From assembly GCF_008801835.1 (NCBI RefSeq), contig NZ_VZOW01000011.1:62001-126000 (forward strand): 64,000 nucleotides of DNA, given 5' to 3'. Source of the DNA: Cupriavidus pauculus. GTDB lineage: Bacteria; Pseudomonadota; Gammaproteobacteria; Burkholderiales; Burkholderiaceae. A program made the translations under genes and the position numbers. The notes under the pieces were generated by a model. The model was not told where the DNA came from, made no database searches, and saw nothing but the letters and a program-made list of their open reading frames with translations. Of this stretch, positions 34,340-43,005 are shown in pieces; within the stretch, counting starts at the first letter, position 1, and the number at the start of each line of letters is the position of its first letter.

Positions 34340-34768
34340 ATGCAACTGCAATCGCCCCGCGCGCCGTATCTTGAATTCATCAATCCGCCCGATCTTTACG
34401 ACCCGCGCCTGAACGGCTATTCGCATGTGGCGGTGGCCCATCGGCCGGTCCGCATCGTGTTTGCCGCGGGCCAGGGCGGCGAAGACATGGCGGGCGGATT
34501 GCGCGCGGACTTTGTCGCGCAGGTCAATCAGGCGCTTGCCAACCTGCGCATTGCGCTGCAAGCGGCAGGCGCCGATATCCCTGACATCGCCAAAGTCACC
34601 GTGCTAGTGGTCGATCATTCAATGGAGCGTCTGGCGATTTTCAGCCGCGCATGGCAAGCGCTGCTGGGCGACTGGCCTACGCCGGCGTGCACGCTGATTC
34701 CCGTGCCGCGTCTGGCGCTGGACGGGATGCTGTTTGAAATCGAAGCGATTGCCGTGCTGCCGGAATAG
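34340..34768 (+). CDS. RidA/YjgF-family protein under SoxR control
   Basis: A 142-residue member of the RidA family, which hydrolyses reactive enamine/imine intermediates made by PLP enzymes or has other deaminase roles. The start is the ATG at 34340 with GAGG before it, downstream of the SoxR promoter. Family features are FAAGQGGED near the N-terminus, LANLRIALQAAGADIPDIAKVTVLVVD, and a C-terminal PACTLIPVPRLALDGMLFEIEAIAV; the usual Arg105-type residue is in IPVPRLA. Being a SoxR target suggests protection against redox-cycling drugs or damaged metabolites. Confidence 0.92.
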   Translation: MQLQSPRAPYLEFINPPDLYDPRLNGYSHVAVAHRPVRIVFAAGQGGEDMAGGLRADFVAQVNQALANLRIALQAAGADIPDIAKVTVLVVDHSMERLAIFSRAWQALLGDWPTPACTLIPVPRLALDGMLFEIEAIAVLPE

Positions 34769-34785
34769 CGCACGGCACGATCGGT

Positions 34786-35064
34786 TCAAGGACGTTTGGA
34801 GGGCGCCGTCTTTGGCGCGGACGCCGGATAGTCGTAAGTCTGCGCCGCCGACGCGCCCTGGTTGACCGCAGGGCCGCTGCCGTGGACACGGCTGCCGTCC
34901 TTGCGCACGCCAGTACTCGGCGCGCCGGGTGACACATCGGAGGCGGCCGTGCCGGGCGCGCGATTGTCCACCTTGGGTGTCTGCGAAGGCATCTGCGCCC
35001 ATGCCACCGAGCCCAGCGCCAGCGCCGCCATCGCGGCCATCGTGTGTTGCCATGTCATTCGCAT
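34786..35064 (-). CDS. Small exported protein of unknown function
   Basis: A 92-residue protein with a signal peptide (about residues 1-23, ending VAWAQ) and a short, disordered Pro/Ser/Ala/Gly-rich mature part with no cysteine. AGGAGA precedes the ATG. It converges with the RidA gene only 17 bases away. I recognise no domain. Similar composition is seen in the exported protein at 37186. Confidence 0.68.
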   Translation of the reverse strand: MRMTWQHTMAAMAALALGSVAWAQMPSQTPKVDNRAPGTAASDVSPGAPSTGVRKDGSRVHGSGPAVNQGASAAQTYDYPASAPKTAPSKRP

Positions 35065-35119
35065 CGTGCGTCTCCTGAAAGGGGCTGCTTGATCGCCGGT
35101 TTGTAAGGCCTGCTTGCCG

Positions 35120-35374
35120 CTACGATCGTTCTAGATCATCGGTCTCGGGCGAATCGCCTGCGACGCTCGCTGCCTTGCCGCCTTGCGAAGCCCGCGCGTC
35201 ATCGCGTGACTCGCGCTGCGCCGCCGCTGCGGGCTGAGCGCCCGCGTCGGCCCGCGAGCCTTCGTTGCCTGCCGTCTCGGCACTACCTTGCGATCCATTC
35301 TTGTCCAACTCATCGTGCGCCCGACGACGATCTCGCTGGCGTCGGCGGCGGGTTCCGGCATAGGCAAAGGGCAT
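35120..35374 (-). CDS. Small charged hypothetical protein
   Basis: An 84-residue, highly hydrophilic protein, Arg-rich near the start (TRRRRQRDRRR) and Ala/Gly/Ser/Asp-rich after. AAGGAG lies six bases before ATG 35374; a second ATG two codons upstream touches it. Predicted disordered, with no recognised domain. It lies between the BON gene and the exported protein, all on the minus strand. A real gene is likely but not certain. Confidence 0.5.
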   Translation of the reverse strand: MPFAYAGTRRRRQRDRRRAHDELDKNGSQGSAETAGNEGSRADAGAQPAAAAQRESRDDARASQGGKAASVAGDSPETDDLERS

Positions 35375-35481
35375 GGACATCTCCTTGTTATTCGTATGAA
35401 TGAACGGACTTCCAACGTTGCCTTCGGTGGCGCCGCAGCCGTAGATCAGGCTGTGACGCCACCGATCAATGGCGTTGCGGG

Positions 35482-36852
35482 CTACTGGTCGGACTTGCCG
35501 AAGCCTGCGCTGCCTAATCCGCCGCCGGCGCTGCCGCTGCTCCCCGCAGCGGAAGATGCGCTGCCCGAAGTGCTGCCCAATGTGCTACCAGCGCTGCTGC
35601 CCGATGTGCTGCCCCGACTCGTGCCGCTCGCGGCCGCACCGCCCGACGCTCCGGACTGCCCGCCGAAGTCCTGGCTGCCGTAACGTTGGCGGCCGGCACT
35701 ATCACTATCGTCCCGGGCTACGCGGATCTGGTTGTGAACGTCCTTCACGCCAAACACCTCATCGGCCATGTCCTCGATGCGATATTTCTGTTGGCGGTCT
35801 CGCACCGTGCCGCTCAGGGTCACGACGCCTCCACTGACGTTGACCTCGACATCGCGCACGTCCAGCCGGCTACTAAGCGCCAGCCGTTCGCAGAGGTCTT
35901 CGCGAATCCGTTCATCGGATCGCTGGTATCCCTTCGGGCCCACTGCGCGAGCCCGCCGCGCCGCCGCCGATCCGCCAGCGCCGCCGTATCCGCGATTCAG
36001 GCTGCTGCGCTCGTTGGCGCCGGTGAACTGGTCATAGGCGCGTTCGTCCATGCCCTGACGGCCGCCGCCCCAAAGATCGCGACGCTCGCGCTCGTCCAGC
36101 CAGTCGCCGGCCGCAGAGCGTTGCGACCGATAGCTTTCGCCACCAGGCTGTTCGTAATCGGACACCCCGTAGCCGGAGCGATAGTGCGTGCGCATGTCGG
36201 GCGCGCCCTGCGAAGATGACTGCGAACCCTCGGCCCAGGGGTTGTGCTGCTGCGAGCCGCGCTCCCACCCGCCGCGCCGGCCCTGCATGCTGCCACCGGG
36301 GCGATTGGCGGGCGAGTCCCAGGACGGCCGACCCTGCGCCCATTCGTCGCGCTGACTGCCTTGCTGGCTGGTCCACTCGCTGCCGCGGCCGCCGTTTTCC
36401 TGATGCCATGCGCCCCAGCGTTCGCGATCGGACCGGCGCTGCGACCCAGCGTCGCCGCGTGAACCGCCACGGCCTTCGCCGTATTCGCCGTAGCGGCCTT
36501 CGCCATACCCTTCGTCATAGCGGCGCGCGCGGCCTTCATATCCGCCATAACCGCCGCCGTTGTCCGACACCGACGAAGACGACTGGGACGCGCTGCCCCC
36601 CTGCTGACGAGCGCCGCGCCAATCGGCGCCGGACCCGCCTTGCTGCATATTGCCCTGGCCCTGCCAGTCGCTGCCGCCGCCCTGCTGTCGATGCCCGAGC
36701 CAACCGCCGCTGTCGGCCTGTTGCTGGCGTTGCCATGATTGATCCGATTGCTGTTCGGTGCGGCGGCTATCCCGGCCTTCGCGCTGATCGTCGCGGTCGC
36801 CGCCGAACGCGCCATAGCGTTCATCGCCCGGCCTGCTGTTTCCCTGATTCAT
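35482..36852 (-). CDS. BON-domain protein with long disordered tails
   Basis: A 456-residue protein. Residues 1 to about 295 are low-complexity (Gly, Gln, Arg, Ser, Tyr, Asp), with Tyr/Gly/Arg-rich blocks near residues 95-135. One BON domain (about 305-377; RSDERIREDLCERL ... VNVSGGVVTLSGTVRDRQQKYRIEDMAD) follows, then a Gly/Ser/Ala tail. There is no signal peptide. BON domains bind membranes or envelope partners and are linked to osmotic protection. A paralogue with the same plan is at 39663. The function of the tail is unknown; see findings. Confidence 0.85.
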   Translation of the reverse strand: MNQGNSRPGDERYGAFGGDRDDQREGRDSRRTEQQSDQSWQRQQQADSGGWLGHRQQGGGSDWQGQGNMQQGGSGADWRGARQQGGSASQSSSSVSDNGGGYGGYEGRARRYDEGYGEGRYGEYGEGRGGSRGDAGSQRRSDRERWGAWHQENGGRGSEWTSQQGSQRDEWAQGRPSWDSPANRPGGSMQGRRGGWERGSQQHNPWAEGSQSSSQGAPDMRTHYRSGYGVSDYEQPGGESYRSQRSAAGDWLDERERRDLWGGGRQGMDERAYDQFTGANERSSLNRGYGGAGGSAAARRARAVGPKGYQRSDERIREDLCERLALSSRLDVRDVEVNVSGGVVTLSGTVRDRQQKYRIEDMADEVFGVKDVHNQIRVARDDSDSAGRQRYGSQDFGGQSGASGGAAASGTSRGSTSGSSAGSTLGSTSGSASSAAGSSGSAGGGLGSAGFGKSDQ

Positions 36853-37185
36853 GAGCGTCTCCAGTTAGCACATACGGACACCAGAGAACGCAAATTCCGT
36901 ACCGCTTCGAGACAACGGCATCCACGTGGCCCACAGCGCGCATCAGGCCCGTCATGGCAGTCGTGCGCCCTTAACCACGCCCGCGTGCAACCACCCGAAT
37001 TACATCGCCATATAAATCTGCCAACGAAATCCTGCCAAGCGCCGCACACGTCCGCGCAGGCTGCAAGCGAGCGACGGCACCGCTGTAGTCAACGTCCTAC
37101 ATGCCTTTCAGGCATCGCCCCGCTGAGGCGCGCATACGCGGCACATATCGTGAAAGCACCGCCACAACCTTCTGGGAGATATACG
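36853..37185. other. Divergent intergenic region between BON and small exported protein genes
   Basis: About 333 bases. It holds two inverted repeats near the right-hand gene: TGTAG-N8-CTACA at 37084-37101 and ATGCCT-TTC-AGGCAT at 37101-37115, overlapping by one base. They look like regulator sites but I cannot name a protein. No gene is supported here. Confidence 0.55.
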
Positions 37186-37533
37186 ATGAAACGAATTCTC
37201 GCTACCACCGCACTTGCGCTGAGCACCATGATTTGCGCACCCGTCATGGCTCAACAGGCGCCAGTTTCGCCAAACGCGCCGAATCCGAGTGCGCCGCCGG
37301 CGCCGGAGGGTCCATCGACCGCGCGCGGCAACAGCATGTCCGGTAGCAGCATGTCTGGCAGCAGTTCTTCGATGAGCAGCGACAGCACCATGCACAAGGA
37401 CACGACCACGAAGCACAAGAACACCGGCGCGCGCGCCAAGAAGCCCCGCGAACAAAACGCCCCGGCCTACTCCACGCCTGACGCACCTTCGGGTCCGAAG
37501 GGCGACTCGCCGGACCCGGCGCCTAAGCAATAA
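37186..37533 (+). CDS. Small exported Ser/Lys-rich protein
   Basis: A 115-residue protein with a signal peptide (residues 1-22, ending PVMAQ) and a disordered mature part: Pro/Ala-rich, then a Ser/Met block (SMSGSSMSGSSSSM), a His/Lys/Thr block and a Pro-rich end. GGGAG precedes the ATG at 37186; the frame is open far upstream but without a start signal. No known domain. It may be an envelope stress protein, given its neighbours. Confidence 0.75.
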   Translation: MKRILATTALALSTMICAPVMAQQAPVSPNAPNPSAPPAPEGPSTARGNSMSGSSMSGSSSSMSSDSTMHKDTTTKHKNTGARAKKPREQNAPAYSTPDAPSGPKGDSPDPAPKQ

Positions 37534-37841
37534 AGCCGGGACTGGTACTGCCGCCGATCCGCCTTTCCCCTGGCGAGGTTCTCGCGATCGCGCCTTGAGA
37601 CCGGCGGCCCGCGCCGCACGGCTTGCCATTAGGGCAGACGTGCGGCGCGATTTTTGCTTAGGGGTTGGACTGGCTGAAGCCGTCCGCAATCCGCAACGAT
37701 ATGGTGGTGCGCGCGAATGCGAACCTGCGGCATCCCAAGGATGCGCAGAGCTTCTTGAACGAAGTAACCACGCGCGCGAAATCGGTGTTTTAGTCTTGCT
37801 GCGTGCGTCACCTACAGTAAAGCCATACACAGGAGACGTAC
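37534..37841. other. Intergenic region with terminator and an orphan 3' open frame
   Basis: About 308 bases. Besides the terminator at 37611-37655, a stop-free frame at 37662-37793 (43 codons; 30 from ATG 37701) has ordinary codon use but no ribosome-binding site. It may be the 3' remnant of a lost gene. Confidence 0.4.
37611..37655 (+). terminator. Intrinsic terminator
   Basis: GCGCCGCACG pairs perfectly with CGTGCGGCGC over 10 bp, with a further short inner stem, and is followed by GATTTTT. It ends the transcript of the small exported protein gene. Confidence 0.85.
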
Positions 37842-38312
37842 ATGGATGCGTTGAACGCCTCGCTGGCCCACTTGAGCCGGCTTGCCATGCAATGTGCGGA
37901 ATCGTTATCCGCGGTAGGCGCCGCGGCATCGGATCCGCAGTTTCGCGCAGTGCTGGCGCATCGCGCCAATGTCCAGCGATGTGCCGCGACCGAACTGGCA
38001 GCGCGTGCCGGCGCCATCAACCAATCCGATACACCGATTGCCCAGCGTCGCACGGTCCACGCAGCGCCGCCCGCCGATAGCAACGAGTTGTCCCTGCTGC
38101 GTCACGCCGCACAACAGGCGTCCCGTGCCGCTGCCGCGTATGGTGCACTTCTGCGAGAGCCGCTGGAAGACCCCGACATCCGTTTGCTGCTGGCCCACTA
38201 CTATCGCGGCGCGACCGAACTCCAACGCCTGCTCGAACAGCGTGCCATGGAATTCAACCCCGCACGGAGCGCGGCCACCGGCGCACGACGCAGCGCGCCG
38301 CCCGTGCACTGA
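37842..38312 (+). CDS. Small helical protein, DUF2383-like four-helix bundle
   Basis: A 156-residue, nearly all-helical, Ala/Leu-rich protein in two similar halves, ending in a basic tail. The layout (two helices, a linker near 58-75, two helices with LLRHAAQQASRAAAAYGALL and LLAHYYRGATELQRLLEQ) recalls the PA2169/DUF2383 ferritin-like group, but without an obvious metal site. AGGAGA precedes the ATG. It lies between BON genes, where such proteins are often found in stress clusters. Family assignment is tentative. Confidence 0.7.
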   Translation: MDALNASLAHLSRLAMQCAESLSAVGAAASDPQFRAVLAHRANVQRCAATELAARAGAINQSDTPIAQRRTVHAAPPADSNELSLLRHAAQQASRAAAAYGALLREPLEDPDIRLLLAHYYRGATELQRLLEQRAMEFNPARSAATGARRSAPPVH

Positions 38313-38355
38313 CTGCGGTCGTTGTCGATCGATCGCTGCAACCACCTGCGCCGAG

Positions 38356-38979
38356 CTATACGGAATCGCTGGGGCGCATCGCGCTATCGATGAGGCGATC
38401 CGCGGCACGCATGGCATGTGCGATATCCACGCCGCCGCGCAGCAACGATGACCGCGACGGCACTGACGCCTGCGTGCGCGCGGTGAGTTCTTCCTGCGGG
38501 AGATAGGGCCGGATCACCAGCGCGACGTAGTCATCATGCGGCCCCGATACCACCACATACACGAGACCAGACATCACCAGCGCCACTTCGCCAATCTGCG
38601 CAGCCATGCGCGCCGCCACGAAGTACTGCAGCAGGTCGGAATCGACCGTCGCGTCGATGGCGCGCGCCGCGGTGCAGATGGTCATCATGCATTGCTCGGC
38701 GGTGCGGCAGACGACGATCACCTCATTGAGCGCATAACCGGTCGGTGCGCCACGAACCAGCACGGAAACGCCCTTGCTGGTATTGCCGCGATGCCAGCCC
38801 GGCTTGGCGTGAAAATCGGGAAGCGCAAGCTTGGCGCCTACTTCGTTCGCCACCGCGTTGAACTGCTGAGCAAAATCGCGCGGACTGATGCCAAGAAGCT
38901 GCTTTTCCACGGGCGTTGACGATACGGCTACGGAGGATGCAGCCAGACTCAGCGTGACCAGCAGGCCGGATAGATTCAT
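38356..38979 (-). CDS. Exported protein of unknown function
   Basis: A 207-residue protein with a signal peptide (about residues 1-19) and a mature domain with mixed secondary structure and two Cys close together (VCRTAEQCMMTIC), which could form a disulphide. A hydrophobic strand region VALVMSGLVYVVVSG is near residue 145. GAGGGAG lies six bases before ATG 38979; the frame is open upstream but unsupported. I recognise no family. Confidence 0.7.
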   Translation of the reverse strand: MNLSGLLVTLSLAASSVAVSSTPVEKQLLGISPRDFAQQFNAVANEVGAKLALPDFHAKPGWHRGNTSKGVSVLVRGAPTGYALNEVIVVCRTAEQCMMTICTAARAIDATVDSDLLQYFVAARMAAQIGEVALVMSGLVYVVVSGPHDDYVALVIRPYLPQEELTARTQASVPSRSSLLRGGVDIAHAMRAADRLIDSAMRPSDSV

Positions 38980-39253
38980 CGCCATCTCCCTCGCACGATG
39001 CACGGCCCTCGACGTCGGCGTCGAAGCCCGTGATGTGGCAGCAATTGGCGTTCCAGACCCGTCCGGCCCATGGAGGCCAGGCTGGCGGGCGGTCACGTCG
39101 GCGCTTTTTGCGGAATTCCCGATGGTCCCCTTCTGACCAATATAGGCGCGCGCGAACTCAGATAGGAGAAGCACAGCGACAACGGCGCGCGCTGGCGGCG
39201 ATTGGCACGCAATTTGCCGCTTTCTGTTTCGGTATCCCTCACTTCAAGGAGTC

Positions 39254-39556
39254 ATGATGAGCAAGACCATAGGGCGTCCGACGCCATCCCCGGTGGACGA
39301 TACGGGCGCCAGCGATCCCGAGAGCATCCCCAGCACGCTCGACCCGAACCTCGATCCCGACGCCGCGGACATCGAACGCGAACTGGGCAACGTGGAGCGT
39401 GAAAGCCATCAACCGCCCGAGGATGAAATTCCAGAGGAAGAAATTTCGGACGAAGTCATTCGCGCGGCCGAAGGACTGCCCGCCGACACCCCGGTGGACC
39501 GCGCCGACCAGACCGACAAGCGCATGGAGAATCCGCCAAGCGGCAAGGACCTCTAG
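39254..39556 (+). CDS. Small acidic hypothetical protein
   Basis: A 100-residue protein rich in Asp, Glu and Pro (DDTGASDPESIP, EDEIPEEEISDEVI), very acidic and probably disordered. AAGGAG precedes two adjacent ATGs; the second (39257) has better spacing. No known domain. It is encoded convergent with the second BON gene and shares the stress-region setting. Confidence 0.72.
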   Translation: MMSKTIGRPTPSPVDDTGASDPESIPSTLDPNLDPDAADIERELGNVERESHQPPEDEIPEEEISDEVIRAAEGLPADTPVDRADQTDKRMENPPSGKDL

Positions 39557-39582
39557 GGCTGCCGCCGCGCCGGCTATGCATG

Positions 39583-39605
39583 AAAAACCCCGGCCTTGGC
39601 CGGGG
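39583..39605 (-). terminator. Intrinsic terminator of the second BON gene
   Basis: CCCCGGCC and GGCCGGGG form a perfect 8-bp stem with a two-base loop; on the minus strand it is followed by five Ts. It lies 58 bases after the BON stop. Confidence 0.8.
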
Positions 39606-39662
39606 TCTGGCGCTTTGCGCGCTCGTCAGCACGCGCCCTTGGCGCATGCCGTTGCGGGCGGG

Positions 39663-40565
39663 CTATTCGGACGCCAGCACGCCATACGGACGCACATGGA
39701 TCTGATTGACCACATCCGACACACCATAGGTATCGTCGACGATATCTTCGACCTCGTATTTGATGCGACGGTTATCGACGCTGCCGGTCAGCGTCACCAC
39801 CCCGGCCGCAACCGCGACTGTGACGTCGCTCACATCGATGCCAGGCGCATGGGCCAGCCGCTCGCACACCTCTTCGCGCACGCGCTCGTCGGAGCGCGTG
39901 TAGTTCTTCGGTCCGGCCGGGCGCTCACGTCCATAGGCCGCTGAACTTGCCGTGGCCGCATAGCGGCTCATGTGCGGGCGCTGGCGGAAATTGCGGCCCG
40001 CTTCCACGCCATAGTCTTCGTACCCGGTGCGGCCGTAGCGTGAATCGTCTTCGGCGCCCCAACGGCTGTCGTACGCGGGGTCGTGGCGGCGCGCACCGCT
40101 GGCTGCATCGCTCGCACCCGTGCCAGGCCAGCGGCTGCGCACATCATTGCGCCCCGGCATCGGTTCACGCGAAGTGCGCGTGCCGGCCTGATAGCCGTCT
40201 TCGTAGCCGCTGCTGTATGCGCTGACATAGCCGTGGCTATGTGGAGAGCTTTCGTCGCGCGCGTCGTCGTCATACGTGGTGCGGCCCGGGTAATAGACCG
40301 GCGCCCCGCGCGGCCGCTGTCCGCCTCGGCGTGGATTGCCTCGCCATGCGCTGTCGTCGCGGCGCGGACCGTTCCAGCCGCGCGAGTCGGAAAAGTCCTG
40401 GGCATCGTATGGCGCGCGTTCGCGACCGTTGCCATAGCGGCCTGCAGAAAGGTCGCGTCGCCGCCAGTCCCGGTCGCCGCCAGGCACATAGCCATAGCCT
40501 TCTTCCGTGCCTCCGTACTGCTGATCGGGCCAACGGCGACGGCCATAGTCGTCTGATCGCTTCAT
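39663..40565 (-). CDS. BON-domain protein with disordered N-terminal region (paralogue)
   Basis: A 300-residue protein with a disordered Arg/Tyr/Gly/Asp-rich part up to about residue 215 and a C-terminal BON domain (about 220-292; RSDERVREEVCERLAHAPGIDVSDV, then AAGVVTLTGSVDNRRIKYEVEDIVDD). The bridge GPKxYxRSDERxREx(D/V)CERL is shared with the protein at 35482, so the two are paralogues. GGAGG precedes ATG 40565; a 15-residue extension is unlikely. No signal peptide. Confidence 0.84.
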   Translation of the reverse strand: MKRSDDYGRRRWPDQQYGGTEEGYGYVPGGDRDWRRRDLSAGRYGNGRERAPYDAQDFSDSRGWNGPRRDDSAWRGNPRRGGQRPRGAPVYYPGRTTYDDDARDESSPHSHGYVSAYSSGYEDGYQAGTRTSREPMPGRNDVRSRWPGTGASDAASGARRHDPAYDSRWGAEDDSRYGRTGYEDYGVEAGRNFRQRPHMSRYAATASSAAYGRERPAGPKNYTRSDERVREEVCERLAHAPGIDVSDVTVAVAAGVVTLTGSVDNRRIKYEVEDIVDDTYGVSDVVNQIHVRPYGVLASE

Positions 40566-40717
40566 TGCCTTGCCTCCGTGGAGATGGGGCGCAGCGGCCC
40601 CGATACGCATATCGGGGCAAGTTTCGTACCGGACGGCGACGCGGGAGAATATGGCCTGGCCGCCACGCGCTTCGTGCAGATTCTACAAACCCTGCGCGCA
40701 GCTCTTGCGCGCCACGG

Positions 40718-42226
40718 TTATTTGCCGATGGCCTGCATCGCCGCACTGTCGGCGCTGTGCGGCGTAATCAGCCGCAGCCAGCTGGCCACCGCCGCGGCGG
40801 CGGCAAAGCCCGCGCCCAGCGCCAGCGCCAACGTCGGTCCATGTGCGCCGGCAATGCCGAACGACAGCGCCACGAGTGCGGCTCCGGTGGCCTGGCCCAG
40901 CAGCCGCGCCGTCGCCACCACCCCGCTGGCGCCGCCAGCGCGTTCGCGCGGTGCGCTGGCCATCAGTGCCTTCAGGTTGGGCGACTGGAAGAACCCGAAG
41001 CCCGCGCCGCACACGGCCATGCGGATGCCGATATTGAGCACGCTGGCGTCGGCCGGCATGATCGCCAACGACGCCATGCCGGCGGCCATCACAGCAAGGC
41101 CGATACCGCCCAGCAGCCCAGGCGGATAGCGGTCCGAAAGCCGCCCGGCGATAGGCGCCATCAACGCCACCACGGCCGACCACGGCGTCAGCAGAAAACC
41201 GGTCTCGACCGGATTGCGGCCCAGCACATGTTCGAAATAGAACGGCAGCGACACAAACGCCAGCCCCTGCGCGGCGAACGAACAGATTGCCGTCACGGTC
41301 GACAACGCAAACATCGGGCGCCTGAACAAATCCACCGGCAGCATCGGCGCCGGATGCCCGCGCTCGCGGCGCAGCAGCAATGCAAACGCGATTGCGAACA
41401 CCACCACGGCCGCCACCACGTATTGCGCGGGTTCGCGCTGCACGCCTTCGCCGAGCGCGAAGATCAGCGCCGCAAACGTGATCACATTCAGGATGGCCGC
41501 GACCGGATCGAAACCGTGTTCGCTGCGCTTGGTCTGCGGCAGCGAATGCCAGCCGATGGACAGCGCCAACAGGCCGATCGGCAGATTCACCGCAAACAGC
41601 CACGGCCAGGTCCCGAACGACAGAATGATCGACGCCACGGTGGGCCCCACGGCAAACGACACGCCTACCACCAGCGCGTTGAAGCCGAGCCCGCGTCCCA
41701 ACCGATGTATCGGAAAGATCGCGCTGATCAACGCGGTATTGACACTCATGATCGCCGCCGCGCCGATGCCCTGTAGCACGCGCGCCGCCGCCAGCGAGGG
41801 CAGCGACCAGGCCATCGCGCAGATCACGGACGACACGATGAAGACCATCACGCCGCCGAGATAGATGCGCCGGTGCCCGACGATGCCGCCCAGCGCCGCG
41901 AAAGGCAGCAAGGTGGCCACCATCGCCAGCTGATAGGCATTGATGATCCAAACCGAGGCCGCCGGGGTGCTGTGCAGGTCGGCGGCGATATTCGGCAGCG
42001 CCGTATTGGCAATCGCGGTATCGAGCGTGGCCAGCGACACCGCAATCATGATGGCGGCCATGCCGCGCTTTTCGCGCGAGGTCATCGGGGAGTCGGGCAT
42101 GCTCGATGGCGTGGCCGACGGGGTCGGGCCACTGGCCGGTTGCGGCTGGCTGGCGTTGTTCTGCACGATGTCGATCCGGGGGCGGACTGGAACGGAGGGG
42201 CTGCGGCGCGATCGTTGCGGCGTCAT
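40718..42226 (-). CDS. MFS drug exporter, DHA2 (14-helix) family
   Basis: A 502-residue inner-membrane proton antiporter of the EmrB/QacA type. Motif D/C landmarks are LDTAIANTALPNIA in helix 1, GHRRIYLGG (motif A) and RVLQGIGAAAIMSVN; about 14 hydrophobic segments are visible. The N-terminal 50 residues are a polar Pro/Ser tail, so the true start is uncertain: ATG 42226 is taken, while 42100 or 42085 would still leave the whole transporter, and none has a good ribosome-binding site. No partner adaptor or regulator is next to it. Confidence 0.88.
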   Translation of the reverse strand: MTPQRSRRSPSVPVRPRIDIVQNNASQPQPASGPTPSATPSSMPDSPMTSREKRGMAAIMIAVSLATLDTAIANTALPNIAADLHSTPAASVWIINAYQLAMVATLLPFAALGGIVGHRRIYLGGVMVFIVSSVICAMAWSLPSLAAARVLQGIGAAAIMSVNTALISAIFPIHRLGRGLGFNALVVGVSFAVGPTVASIILSFGTWPWLFAVNLPIGLLALSIGWHSLPQTKRSEHGFDPVAAILNVITFAALIFALGEGVQREPAQYVVAAVVVFAIAFALLLRRERGHPAPMLPVDLFRRPMFALSTVTAICSFAAQGLAFVSLPFYFEHVLGRNPVETGFLLTPWSAVVALMAPIAGRLSDRYPPGLLGGIGLAVMAAGMASLAIMPADASVLNIGIRMAVCGAGFGFFQSPNLKALMASAPRERAGGASGVVATARLLGQATGAALVALSFGIAGAHGPTLALALGAGFAAAAAVASWLRLITPHSADSAAMQAIGK

Positions 42227-42450
42227 TCGTTGCAACGTCAATCATCGCCAGATCGAGACAATACGACAAAACGCGGACGCGCGCTGGCAGCCGTTTGCCC
42301 ACAACGGCGGGCTGTCGTGGCGGATATCGTGGCAATCACGCGCTTCCGCCATCGATCTGAACGCGATCGGGGCCGAACATCGGGGAAAGTGCCCCCCGCA
42401 CGGCGGCTAGGGAACGTATCGGCAGCTTGGCCGCAGGCGTGCTGCGTGGT

Positions 42451-42873
42451 TTAGTAGGCGCCGTACTTCATCTGCACGTCATCCACACGCTGGGTGCGGA
42501 AGTTGTACACGCAGGTGAATTGGAAGGACATCGCCGAGGCGCTGGCATCGGGTTCGAAAGTGCCCTCGCCACTAACGGCCGTTTGAGATGCGGTGTGCTG
42601 AAGAATGCGTTCGCGGTCGGGCATCAGCATCACGCTTCCCGGTTCCGGATAGCGAGTCTTGACCGCATTGGCGACCACCTTCTCGCAAGCATTGCCGGCG
42701 GCTTCGAGCTGGGCGCGGCTGATGCCGGCGGCAGGCGGCGAGATCGTGGTGACGGGGGCCGGCGGCAGGCGCTGCGGGGGCGGCGCAGGGGGCAGCGGCG
42801 TGCTGGCGCAACCGGCAAGCGCGGCAGCCAGCACGGCTGCGGCGGCGGAGTACAGCAAGGAAAAACGTGGCAT
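42451..42873 (-). CDS. Small lipoprotein of unknown function
   Basis: A 140-residue lipoprotein with signal and lipobox ALAGC (Cys21), a Pro-rich linker, then a compact domain with two Cys (NACEKVV, FTCVYNF) that could pair. The C-terminal part (SFQFTCVYNFRTQRVDDVQMKYG) is beta-like. I start it at ATG 42873, directly before the signal. No family recognised. Confidence 0.76.
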   Translation of the reverse strand: MPRFSLLYSAAAAVLAAALAGCASTPLPPAPPPQRLPPAPVTTISPPAAGISRAQLEAAGNACEKVVANAVKTRYPEPGSVMLMPDRERILQHTASQTAVSGEGTFEPDASASAMSFQFTCVYNFRTQRVDDVQMKYGAY

Positions 42874-43005
42874 CGGGTCGTATCCGGAGTCGGCGGAAAA
42901 CCGCCGGAAGACGGGGTGCAATCGCATGGACTCTATGTCAGAAATGCTTTCAGAGCAACCTGACGGCGCGTCGCGCGATGTGGGACAGGATGCGAATGTG
43001 CGCGA

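Noticed and set aside
42226..42450. Regulatory or gene content upstream of the DHA2 exporter
   Set aside because: I searched for a divergent regulator, palindrome or small gene and found nothing convincing.
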